Origin: Verrucomicrobiales bacterium
GTDB lineage: Bacteria > Verrucomicrobiota > Verrucomicrobiia > Limisphaerales > UBA1096
Length of the DNA: 26,649 nt
Assembly: GCA_002721375.1 (NCBI GenBank)
Contig: PBKH01000064.1
Location: 21,249-47,897 of the forward strand
Reading direction: 5' to 3'
This document shows positions 8,710 to 16,573 of this stretch, in pieces. Numbering within the stretch: the stretch's first letter is position 1; every line of letters starts with the position of its first letter. The notes under the pieces are model-generated. The model saw nothing but the letters and a program-made list of their open reading frames with translations. It was not told the origin of the DNA and did no database searches. The position numbers and the translations under genes were made by a program.

Positions 8710-11010
8710 TCAGAAGGAGTACTGGATCATTGCCGACAGGAAATCGCGGTCATTCATAAGATTGTATGTCTCATTCCCAAAAAACTCGGTATACTTCAAG
8801 GCTGCCTGCCATGAGTTCTGATAGGTGGCAGTGACACCAATTGTGACACTCTTACGATCCTGCATAAAGTTACCTATTGGTAGCGGAGTGTTACCGTCGA
8901 CGTCATGGGCAAATGCAATCGCTGGAGAAAGGTTAATCCCACTGAAAACGTCCGTGTAATCGATACGCGCAGCCAAACGGTAGCCCCACGAGAAGTCATC
9001 CGCAAATGCGCTAGCCGGTTCATAGCGATCATTCGCATGACCACCCGCGCCAGATAGAATAGTTGGAGCCAACGGATCGCCACTGAGCGCAGTCCCCGGC
9101 CCGTCAAAGCGCAATAGATCCTTGTTCGGCAGATCCGGCACGATCGTTGCGCCCACCTCGCTAACTAGCACCCACTGGTTAGCACCAAGCGTTGGCCCAA
9201 ACAACTTTGTCGCAGTCAACTGAGGCTGCCAGACATCAAATCGGCGATAACCCTGAATGTAACTGTTAAAATCCTGCTGGCCAAGCTGCGTCATACTGCG
9301 CCCCTGCCAAGCGGGGTTGCCCATATCTGGGACGCCATCGCCGTTCGTGTCCACCACTGGGATCAATCCGATGTTTCCTAGCACTGGCCGGGATGGAGTC
9401 AATCCAGCAACCAGCAACTCCACGTCGTCAATCTGAAGCGGCATGTCATTACGGTAGGAGACCTCACCCTGCACCGAGATACCAGTCGCTCCTATCTCGG
9501 TGTTAAAACTGATGCCGTAAAGTTGGATATCCTCCGGGTACTCAAGGAAATAACGCGCCGTCCCCGCATACAACTGAGGAAGACTGGTTTGGAGGCTGGA
9601 TAATTGACCAGTTAACTTTGTTTGCTGGACCCCTAACTGCGCCTTAGACCCGTTGAGTTCCGCTTGCTGAGCTAATAGACCCTGCTGTTGGTCAAGCGCA
9701 GCAGCCTGTTGTGCCCGTAGCCCAGACAATTGGGCGCTATTCGGATCGGCCGCCTCTAATTGGGCAATGGCTCCATTTATCTCGGCCAAGCCAGCCTCAA
9801 CCTGAGCCAGCCCTCCTTGCACCTGCGCCAATCCACCATTGACCTCCGTCAAAATTCCGTCAACCTGACCGATACCTGCCTTAACCTGAGAGATGGCCGG
9901 TTGAAGCTCGCTAAGAATATCCCGTCCCGTCATCGCCCCGAAGTAAGGTAGTCGGCTATGGTAGTTGATGAAGTAAAACCCAAACTCTGTCTCATTCAGT
10001 GACTCGGCAAAATACCGCGCCGCAATACCAAACTGGCCGCTATCGCTAGCACGATTATTTCTACCGCGAGGAATCGCCGCCGCACCCGAAGGCAGAAATG
10101 GCGCATTGGCCGCGCTCGGCGGCAATGCGGGGTTGAATCCTGGATTTGAAATTGTGGGCACTCGAGCTGGCACCCCCTCCAACAAGCCATAAAGCGGATT
10201 GTCGGTCCAGTTATCCATGTCCGGCTGGCCAAAGCTACCAAAACCAATCATGGCATGACGTCCACCCGGCCCAACCATGTCCTTCGTGCTGAAATAACTG
10301 CCAGCCGGATCGATCTCCATCTCCTCTTGCTTAAACTGGTAGAAACCCTCCAGAGTCACATTGGCCGTCGCCTCCAGTGACAACGATAACATGGGCACAG
10401 GCCGTAGCGCCTCGCGCAGTTCTGAACCCGGTAAACGAAACTTCGTCACGTCGATCGGGTTGATTACATTGATGCCGTTCTGGATAAACGTACTCTCGCC
10501 CCAGTTGAGCACCTGATTACCAAGTCGAAGATTAACTGGAATGGCCGTCGGCAGATCGTAAGAAAGGAAAGCATCCAGCAACTCCATGTCTCTGCCTACG
10601 TCCCGCTTCGCTTTATCACTCAACGGGCTGTCGCTGCGAATATTCTCAAAGTCCACGAAGTATGTGCCGCGCAAAAACAGGCTCACATCCTCGAGTTTCT
10701 TAAATCCTAACTCCAAATCATGTGTACCTTTGGCAACATTTGAAAACAGACCCGTGTCGTAATGGAGATTGGCATCATCGCCATTGACCGAATAACGCTG
10801 ACCACCATTGGCGATGCCAATATAGTCTGTATCCGGATCCGAAGTGCGGAACGAGGCGCCGTAGCTCAGGGTCGTATCGAGGTTGCCCTCGACCAAGTCG
10901 TTCTCGAACTCCACAGCTATAGCGGTCACAGCCACTGAAACCGCGATCGCCATCGCCAAAAGGCACGGCACTGGGAATCCGCCATTGATTCGGGCAATTG
11001 TTTTGCTCAT
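8710..11010 (-). CDS. DUF1302 family outer-membrane barrel protein with heptad-repeat insertion
   Basis: A 766-residue protein from the ATG at 11010; a TTG at 11055 would add 15 residues before the signal peptide and is disfavoured. The signal peptide is about 1-33. Barrel-like strands follow, with family segments such as NLRLGNQVLNWGEST and, later, ARYFLEYPEDIQLYG. The chain ends IQYSF, a terminal aromatic typical of outer-membrane barrels. DUF1302 proteins are the presumed outer-membrane component of the DUF1302/DUF1329/RND sets. Unusually, residues about 366-480 form a Gln/Ala/Leu-rich coiled-coil-like insertion that starts with seven heptads (see repeat entry); it sits between a loop motif (YFGAMTGR) and the conserved YPED region. 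It is the first gene of the four-gene set and is divergent from the TIR gene. Confidence 0.88.
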   Translation of the reverse strand: MSKTIARINGGFPVPCLLAMAIAVSVAVTAIAVEFENDLVEGNLDTTLSYGASFRTSDPDTDYIGIANGGQRYSVNGDDANLHYDTGLFSNVAKGTHDLELGFKKLEDVSLFLRGTYFVDFENIRSDSPLSDKAKRDVGRDMELLDAFLSYDLPTAIPVNLRLGNQVLNWGESTFIQNGINVINPIDVTKFRLPGSELREALRPVPMLSLSLEATANVTLEGFYQFKQEEMEIDPAGSYFSTKDMVGPGGRHAMIGFGSFGQPDMDNWTDNPLYGLLEGVPARVPTISNPGFNPALPPSAANAPFLPSGAAAIPRGRNNRASDSGQFGIAARYFAESLNETEFGFYFINYHSRLPYFGAMTGRDILSELQPAISQVKAGIGQVDGILTEVNGGLAQVQGGLAQVEAGLAEINGAIAQLEAADPNSAQLSGLRAQQAAALDQQQGLLAQQAELNGSKAQLGVQQTKLTGQLSSLQTSLPQLYAGTARYFLEYPEDIQLYGISFNTEIGATGISVQGEVSYRNDMPLQIDDVELLVAGLTPSRPVLGNIGLIPVVDTNGDGVPDMGNPAWQGRSMTQLGQQDFNSYIQGYRRFDVWQPQLTATKLFGPTLGANQWVLVSEVGATIVPDLPNKDLLRFDGPGTALSGDPLAPTILSGAGGHANDRYEPASAFADDFSWGYRLAARIDYTDVFSGINLSPAIAFAHDVDGNTPLPIGNFMQDRKSVTIGVTATYQNSWQAALKYTEFFGNETYNLMNDRDFLSAMIQYSF
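9760..9906 (-). repeat. Seven 21-base units coding in-frame heptads inside the DUF1302 gene
   Basis: Seven consecutive 21-base units, in register with codons, each encode a heptad of the form [I/L]xx[V/I/L]xxG/A, for example LAQVQGG and LAQVEAG. The DNA units are diverged but keep phase (units begin at 9760, 9781, 9802, 9823, 9844, 9865 and 9886 on the plus strand). The hydrophobic residues fall at positions 1 and 4 of the heptad, as in a coiled coil. About 80 further Gln/Ala/Leu-rich residues follow on the C-terminal side (to about 9570). Confidence 0.85.
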
Positions 11011-11101
11011 TGGTCGCAAGAGCGAATTAACATCCCCTATAGGAATTGCACACAAAAAAATGAAATTTTCGATACTTTATATTAATGAATCTAAAGCAAT
11101 G

Positions 11102-11143
11102 CCTAGTCTAGGTTGACTTGCTTGCTCCTTCAAATTTCATACT
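11102..11143 (+). promoter_or_regulatory. Palindrome plus weak promoter-like elements in the DUF1302/TIR divergent gap
   Basis: The gap 11011-11233 separates two divergent genes. It holds a perfect 11-base palindrome, CCTAGTCTAGG (11102-11112), directly followed by TTGACT (11113-11118) and, 19 bases on, CATACT (11138-11143). This could be a plus-strand promoter with an operator, but the spacing is long and the -10 is imperfect. A second 8-base palindrome, CCTATAGG, lies at 11037-11044. I could not pick a convincing minus-strand promoter. Confidence 0.25.
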
Positions 11144-11233
11144 TAACAACTCCTATTCTTTCATGTCCTTTCGGTTGTATTCTAAACTCCAAACTTGCTT
11201 GTCCCACTTCCCTCTCATTGGTATTCGTCTCAT

Positions 11234-13801
11234 GTGCGCGACGCCCCCAAGCAGTTCAAATATAAAGCTTTCATCAGCTATTCACATCAGGATGAAAAAT
11301 GGGGGCAATGGTTACACCGTAGCATAGAAAAGTACCGCGTTCCAAAGGCAATCGTCGGACTCGACACTCTATATGGCCCTGTACCCAAGCGACTGTTTCC
11401 CATATTTCGGGATCGGGAGGAACTTCCAACAGCCGCCGACTTGAGCAAAATCATCAACCAAGGGTTGGAAGACTCGAGCCACCTAATCGTCATCTGCTCG
11501 CCCCACGCCGCCAGGTCGCAATGGGTGAATGAGGAAGTGCGCACCTTCAAGAAGCTGGGGAAGCAAAACCGGATTGTCTGTCTGATTGTGGACGGAGAAC
11601 CCAACGCTCTCGACAAGCCTAAGCTTGGCTTGGAGGAATGTTTTCCACCGGCATTGAAGGTGGTCGCGGACGACGATGGCAACCTGACAGACATCGAGGC
11701 GGAACCAATAGCAGCAGATGCCCGGCCGGGTAAGGATGGGAAAACCAACTCTTTAATGAAGATTTTATCCGGCCTATTGGGAGTCGGATTTGACGAAATC
11801 AAGCAACGCGACCTTGCTCGTAAAAACCGGCGTGCCGCCATCATGGGCGCCAGTTCCCTTGCACTCGCCGCCGTCATGGGGCTGCTTTCTATATGGGCTG
11901 TCACTAATCGGAATGAGGCGATCGTCGCAAAGAACAAAGCAGAGGAACGGCTCTACCGCTCACAGGTTCTCCAAGCCGCCAACTATGCAAAAGAGAAGAA
12001 CTTCAGTTCCGCAACCGAAGCGCTTCTGGATGCCCCGAAACGATTCCGAAACTTCGAGTGGGGATATCTCCTGAAAAAAGTCAATCCGCAGTTGACGCTG
12101 CTAGAAGGTTTTAACGCGAGCATTTATTCCGTCGCTTACAGCCCAGATAATTCCATCCTCGTGACAGGTTCTGAAGATGCAACAGCGCGTATCTGGAATT
12201 CGAGGGATGGCAGACTTCTTCACATCCTAAAGGGGCACAATAACGTAATCGAGGCGGTCGCCTTTAGCCCAAGCGGCGAACATATCGCAACCGGTTCAGG
12301 TGACAAGACGGTTCGCATATGGAACGCTAAAGACGGAAAAAATATAGCAATACTCAAGGGGCATGAGGATGAAATTAACTCAATTGTCTTCGACTCTGCC
12401 GGCGATAGACTCGTCAGCACATCTTTTGACAAGACCGCCCGCATATGGAACCTTGGTATCGGTAAACAAACTGCCATTCTAGGCGGACACAGTGATTTCC
12501 TTGAGAACGCCATTTTCGCACCGGACGGAAAACAGATCGCTACTCTAACCGAGAACCGAAAGGTTAGGATTTGGGACGCTGATAGCGGAAAACTCGTCAG
12601 GACAATCGAGGAACATCTCTCACCCCTGACAGTCATATTCGGCACCACCGAACCTGCTACGAATAACCCAGCAAACCACAGAGATGAGGATTCCTCTCAT
12701 AAACCATCCACCTTGTTGGAGGAATTTGACGCCGTGCTGGAATCCGAAGCGTTCACCCCCGACGAACATCGGATCGTGACAGTATTTGATGATGGTTCAG
12801 CCCGGATTTGGGATCAAAACAACACCTCCACCAACACAAAGCTAGAGGGCCACACCGGACAGATTTACTCAGTTGCCATAAGTCCTAATGGCAAACAAGC
12901 CATCACCAGCTCCGTTGACAAGAGCCTACGCATCTGGGACATCACTCGCGGCAAACAAACCGGCTCGATCGAGAACCTCGTCTCTGGCATTTGGTCGGTT
13001 TCCTTTAGCCGGGACGGTAAACAAATCTGCATCGGCCTACACGACAACCGGGTGCAAATTCGTAACGCCGCTGACATGGCACTCACCACTGAGATTAAGC
13101 AGGAGACCTTCGGCTGGGTTTACTCCGCCCGATTTAACCATGACGGCACAAAAATCGCTTCAACATCCAAGGAATCGGGATGGGTCTGGTCAACCAAGGA
13201 CGGCCTACAATTGCTGGAACTAACAGGTCACAGCGACGAGGTAACCTGCATCGATTTTAGCCCCGACGGCTCCCGCATTATAACCGGTTCACGCGACCAC
13301 ACCGCCCGACTATGGGATTCCGCCAAAAAAACTGATGTCCTCAGGACATTCCAGCACGATGCACCTTTGAATTGCATCTGCTTCAGCCCGGACGGGAACC
13401 ACATCGTGACCGGCGGAGCCGACAAGGTCGGCCGGGTTTTAGACCTCACAACCGGCTCCGTCCTTCTTACACTGGAAGGACACGGTGAAGAAATAACTAC
13501 TGTGGACTATAGCCCGGGCGGAAAACGGATCGTCACAGGCTCCGTAGATTACACCGCCCGCATTTGGGACGCCGCAAGTGGAAAACAACTCGCCGTGCTC
13601 GAAGGACATTCAGATGAGATCAACTCGGCCGTGTTCAGCCGGGACGGTCGACGGATCATCACAGGCTCCCGGGACCTTACAGCCCGCATTTGGGAGGCCG
13701 CGCCATGGCAGATCGAGGAGTACCCGGGCGACTCTTCAATGTCTTTGATGCAACGGTACAACCTATGGAGCCTCATAAGGCACCAAGAAAATTCTCTTTA
13801 A
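11234..13801 (+). CDS. TIR-domain / transmembrane / WD40-repeat protein
   Basis: An 855-residue protein from the GTG at 11234 (a TTG at 11195 would add 13 unlikely residues). A TIR domain spans about 10-142: YKAFISYSHQDEKW at its start, then FRDREELP, SHLIVICSPHAARS, and SQWVNEEV with Trp97 and Glu100/101 at the usual catalytic-Glu region. One TM helix lies at about 201-223, followed by a charged helical linker. From about residue 290 to the end are WD40 repeats: I count about twelve D-x-T-A-R-I-W-type blade ends, including a degenerate stretch midway, so two propellers are likely. The TIR domain would face the cytosol as a NADase or signalling adaptor; the propellers lie beyond the membrane segment and may sense or bind a partner. 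No kinase or caspase domain is present. The domain order is clear, the biological role is not. Confidence 0.85.
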   Translation: MRDAPKQFKYKAFISYSHQDEKWGQWLHRSIEKYRVPKAIVGLDTLYGPVPKRLFPIFRDREELPTAADLSKIINQGLEDSSHLIVICSPHAARSQWVNEEVRTFKKLGKQNRIVCLIVDGEPNALDKPKLGLEECFPPALKVVADDDGNLTDIEAEPIAADARPGKDGKTNSLMKILSGLLGVGFDEIKQRDLARKNRRAAIMGASSLALAAVMGLLSIWAVTNRNEAIVAKNKAEERLYRSQVLQAANYAKEKNFSSATEALLDAPKRFRNFEWGYLLKKVNPQLTLLEGFNASIYSVAYSPDNSILVTGSEDATARIWNSRDGRLLHILKGHNNVIEAVAFSPSGEHIATGSGDKTVRIWNAKDGKNIAILKGHEDEINSIVFDSAGDRLVSTSFDKTARIWNLGIGKQTAILGGHSDFLENAIFAPDGKQIATLTENRKVRIWDADSGKLVRTIEEHLSPLTVIFGTTEPATNNPANHRDEDSSHKPSTLLEEFDAVLESEAFTPDEHRIVTVFDDGSARIWDQNNTSTNTKLEGHTGQIYSVAISPNGKQAITSSVDKSLRIWDITRGKQTGSIENLVSGIWSVSFSRDGKQICIGLHDNRVQIRNAADMALTTEIKQETFGWVYSARFNHDGTKIASTSKESGWVWSTKDGLQLLELTGHSDEVTCIDFSPDGSRIITGSRDHTARLWDSAKKTDVLRTFQHDAPLNCICFSPDGNHIVTGGADKVGRVLDLTTGSVLLTLEGHGEEITTVDYSPGGKRIVTGSVDYTARIWDAASGKQLAVLEGHSDEINSAVFSRDGRRIITGSRDLTARIWEAAPWQIEEYPGDSSMSLMQRYNLWSLIRHQENSL

Positions 13802-13906
13802 AACCAGCGAGGCCGGGCGGCTTTTCTGCCCGAATTCCTTGCTTCATTAATGGTTAAAATAATGCACTATTGACCCTGGACCACTAGAGCCGGAGACTCC
13901 TCGCCC

Positions 13907-16534
13907 GTGAACCATTATTTTCCATTGTGTCTAGGCGTAGCGCTAGGCCAAGCGGTTGTTGCCGAAACACAAGTAGAGCTACCCACCAACCTTCGGGTGG
14001 TGCTAGAGAAAACCAAGCCGGTTTCGAAACCTCTAGATGGACGATTACCAATGTTTGTGCTGCCGATTAGCGGAGCTCTCTCACCGCTTCCTCTAGGCCA
14101 AGCCGAGCAGATTCTCAACAACCTTGCCAAAAGGGGCATCGGTTACTCTGTCAACTGGAGTAACAATGATTTTGATGCTTCGCTTAAGGAAGGTCTGCGC
14201 ATCGGACGATTGCAGCAGCAGATAGGCATGATGGTCTCGGTACATGCAACGAGTTGCCTATACTCCTTTTTTGACGGAACGGCCAAGACTCAGCACCTTG
14301 ATGACAGCGGCAGGCCGTTTGCCGAGACGTCTTTTGGCGGAACGATGGGCTGTCCGTTCACACTCGAGCATCGCATACCAGTAATCCGGAATCGGGTTGA
14401 ATCTTTTTTAAAAGAGTACAAAACAGCTGGTGTAGACATTGATTTTATTTTTGCAGATTGGGAGATCGACGGTCCAATTGAGTGGAATGGCGCTTGGGAA
14501 AGTTCCAAGCGCTGCCGCCGCTGCCAGGAAAATGTACCGGACATCAATGATTTTCGCTCGTTTCAAAATACACTTCGGGAAATTCGTAGTCGTCTTCAGC
14601 GCGAGACGTTTGGCGACAACGTCACCCTTTTTTTTCCTGAAGCGCTCGTTGGCAATTACGCTGTCCACCCCCATGACGGACATCGCTATTGGTACGACTA
14701 TTTTGAGCGAGAAACCCCGGGCGTCCCGACAGTAGTGGATCACCGCGCGAAATATCGCGAGTGGGCACATGAATTTGATTCCTGCGGATACACCTTCGCA
14801 ATGCCGGTTGTCTACACGTGGTATCCAACCTTTGGCTGGTACGATTTTGAGCCAAAGGATTACCGGTGGTTCTATAATATGATGCGGGTGGCCTCCAACG
14901 CGGGTCAACACACCCCACAGCAGACACCCATCATACCGTTCGTCCATTGGCACACCACAGCACCACCAAAAAAACCTGACCCAGCAGTGCAGCAATTCAG
15001 CCGTGAAAAATATCAGGAGGTCCTTTGGCACATGCTGCTGCGCGGACACGACACATTTTTCCTCTGGTGCACCAGTCCAGAACTGGCAACTGAAATTAAA
15101 CTCGTCCACGAAGTCTACCGGGAAAGCCTCGAATACAACGGCTTCATTCAGCGGGGTATGCCGGTGCAATTCAGCGTGCCGTCTAAACCCGGCCCCGTTG
15201 TCTCCGGGCTGCGGCTCGGCAATCGCGTTCTGGCTAGAAGAACCGACTTTGGGCAAAAAAAAGAAGATGAAATCGTGACCTTGGCGGATGGAGATAAAGT
15301 GTCCGTTGCTTCAAAGATGGGCATGCAAATCCTAGACGTGAAACATAAGCCACAACACCGCGGCATACTCACGGACCAGAACGGTAGGCAACGATTCCCG
15401 ATCGGTTCATATGAGTTCCCCAGTACAGAAGAAAGGCTCCGGAGTATGGCCGAAAGTGGATTCAACCTGCTCCGGTGCGGCAACCGCAAAGCGCTGGATA
15501 CGGCCCACGAACTTGGATTGTTGGGTTGGGTGCCACTCAACATTCAAGATGGAGCTACCACGGAGTTGAGAAAACAGATTGAGGCCCTACGCGATCATCC
15601 TGCACTTGCCGTTTGGGAGGGTCCGGATGAAATCGTGTGGACATTCACGGCATACAGTTTCCTGAAGGAAAGAGCTGGCTTTACCCGCGAGGACTGGAAT
15701 AACCAGATCCCCAAAGCGGTGAACTACGCCCGCAAGGAAGGCGGCCGGGTGATCGCGAATATGAACGAGGGCATCCGGCTCGTCCGTGAACTGGACGGAC
15801 GCGACCTTCCATTCTGGATCAACGAGGCTGCAGACAGCGATGTGAAATACACCCGCGATTACATCGGCTCGATCGATATCACCGGCTGCGACTACTATGC
15901 CGTTCGGAAAACTGGATCTGACTTGCAGAGTATCGGAAGGCTGGTGCAACGCTGGGATGCAATTGGCCGCGGCCGACCAGTCTGGATGGTGTTGCAGGGA
16001 TTCTCCTGGCACACCATTCGCCCCGACCGTGAACGGCTCTATCCGTCGTTTGATCAGTCACGATTCATGGCCTACAACGGAATCGTCCACGGCGCGCGAG
16101 GTATCCTTTACTGGGGAACGCAAACCATCGACGATCCGCTCTTTCGCGAATCGCTCCACGCCCTCACCACCGAACTGAGTCAACTGGAACCATTCCTCGT
16201 GGGCGACGATCACGCGGTCGAAGTGGCCGTCATCGATGATCTTTTCGACAAGCCAGGTCTGGGCGTCCGCGGTTTGATGAAACGCAGTGGTGGCGACCAT
16301 CTACTGATCCTAGTGAACGAGGACGATCACCGTCATCTTGGCGTCGACATAACCAGATTGAAGCCGCTGAACGGACGCACCCTTCACCTACTGTACGGTG
16401 ACGAACAGGCCGAGGTCCAACAAGGTGGCATCGTCACCCGAATGCAGCCGTATGAAGTAAAAATCTTCTGTACCAATGTACGTTTCGAAACCAAGCAGAC
16501 TAAGGGGCGGAATTATATCGACACAGGAGAATGA
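13907..16534 (+). CDS. Secreted two-domain glycoside-hydrolase-like protein
   Basis: An 875-residue exported protein starting at GTG, with GGAG 11 bases upstream. A signal peptide covers about 1-20. The N-terminal ~430 residues look like a TIM-barrel hydrolase: the acidic motif ADWEIDGP (183-190, with Asp184, Glu186 and Asp188) and a CxxC pair at 203/206 precede aromatic-rich strands. A short beta-rich linker follows. From about 505 to 800 a second barrel resembles clan GH-A or glycoside hydrolase 2/42 catalytic domains, with VWEGPDE at 569-575 in the place of the acid/base motif. The C-terminus is a beta domain. I do not recognise an exact CAZy family. The sulfatase gene starts 39 bases downstream, which suggests a sulfated or complex glycan as substrate. 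Glycosidase activity is inferred from fold-level resemblance only. Confidence 0.7.
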   Translation: MNHYFPLCLGVALGQAVVAETQVELPTNLRVVLEKTKPVSKPLDGRLPMFVLPISGALSPLPLGQAEQILNNLAKRGIGYSVNWSNNDFDASLKEGLRIGRLQQQIGMMVSVHATSCLYSFFDGTAKTQHLDDSGRPFAETSFGGTMGCPFTLEHRIPVIRNRVESFLKEYKTAGVDIDFIFADWEIDGPIEWNGAWESSKRCRRCQENVPDINDFRSFQNTLREIRSRLQRETFGDNVTLFFPEALVGNYAVHPHDGHRYWYDYFERETPGVPTVVDHRAKYREWAHEFDSCGYTFAMPVVYTWYPTFGWYDFEPKDYRWFYNMMRVASNAGQHTPQQTPIIPFVHWHTTAPPKKPDPAVQQFSREKYQEVLWHMLLRGHDTFFLWCTSPELATEIKLVHEVYRESLEYNGFIQRGMPVQFSVPSKPGPVVSGLRLGNRVLARRTDFGQKKEDEIVTLADGDKVSVASKMGMQILDVKHKPQHRGILTDQNGRQRFPIGSYEFPSTEERLRSMAESGFNLLRCGNRKALDTAHELGLLGWVPLNIQDGATTELRKQIEALRDHPALAVWEGPDEIVWTFTAYSFLKERAGFTREDWNNQIPKAVNYARKEGGRVIANMNEGIRLVRELDGRDLPFWINEAADSDVKYTRDYIGSIDITGCDYYAVRKTGSDLQSIGRLVQRWDAIGRGRPVWMVLQGFSWHTIRPDRERLYPSFDQSRFMAYNGIVHGARGILYWGTQTIDDPLFRESLHALTTELSQLEPFLVGDDHAVEVAVIDDLFDKPGLGVRGLMKRSGGDHLLILVNEDDHRHLGVDITRLKPLNGRTLHLLYGDEQAEVQQGGIVTRMQPYEVKIFCTNVRFETKQTKGRNYIDTGE

Positions 16535-16573
16535 ATTGACCCTGTGTACGAACTTTAGGCATCTTTCCGCACT

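Noticed and set aside
11118-11327. A 69-codon plus-strand frame with ATGs upstream of and overlapping the TIR gene start
   Set aside because: It is in another frame from the TIR domain, is low in complexity, and overlaps the conserved TIR start; no ribosome binding site was seen.
13815-13833. Hairpin CGGGCG / TGCCCG after the TIR/WD40 gene
   Set aside because: The stem is only 6 pairs including a G-T pair, and no T run follows, so I do not call a terminator.
14408-15256. A 282-codon open frame on the minus strand
   Set aside because: It is antisense to the glycosidase-like gene and shows no signal peptide or domain; best seen as a shadow frame.
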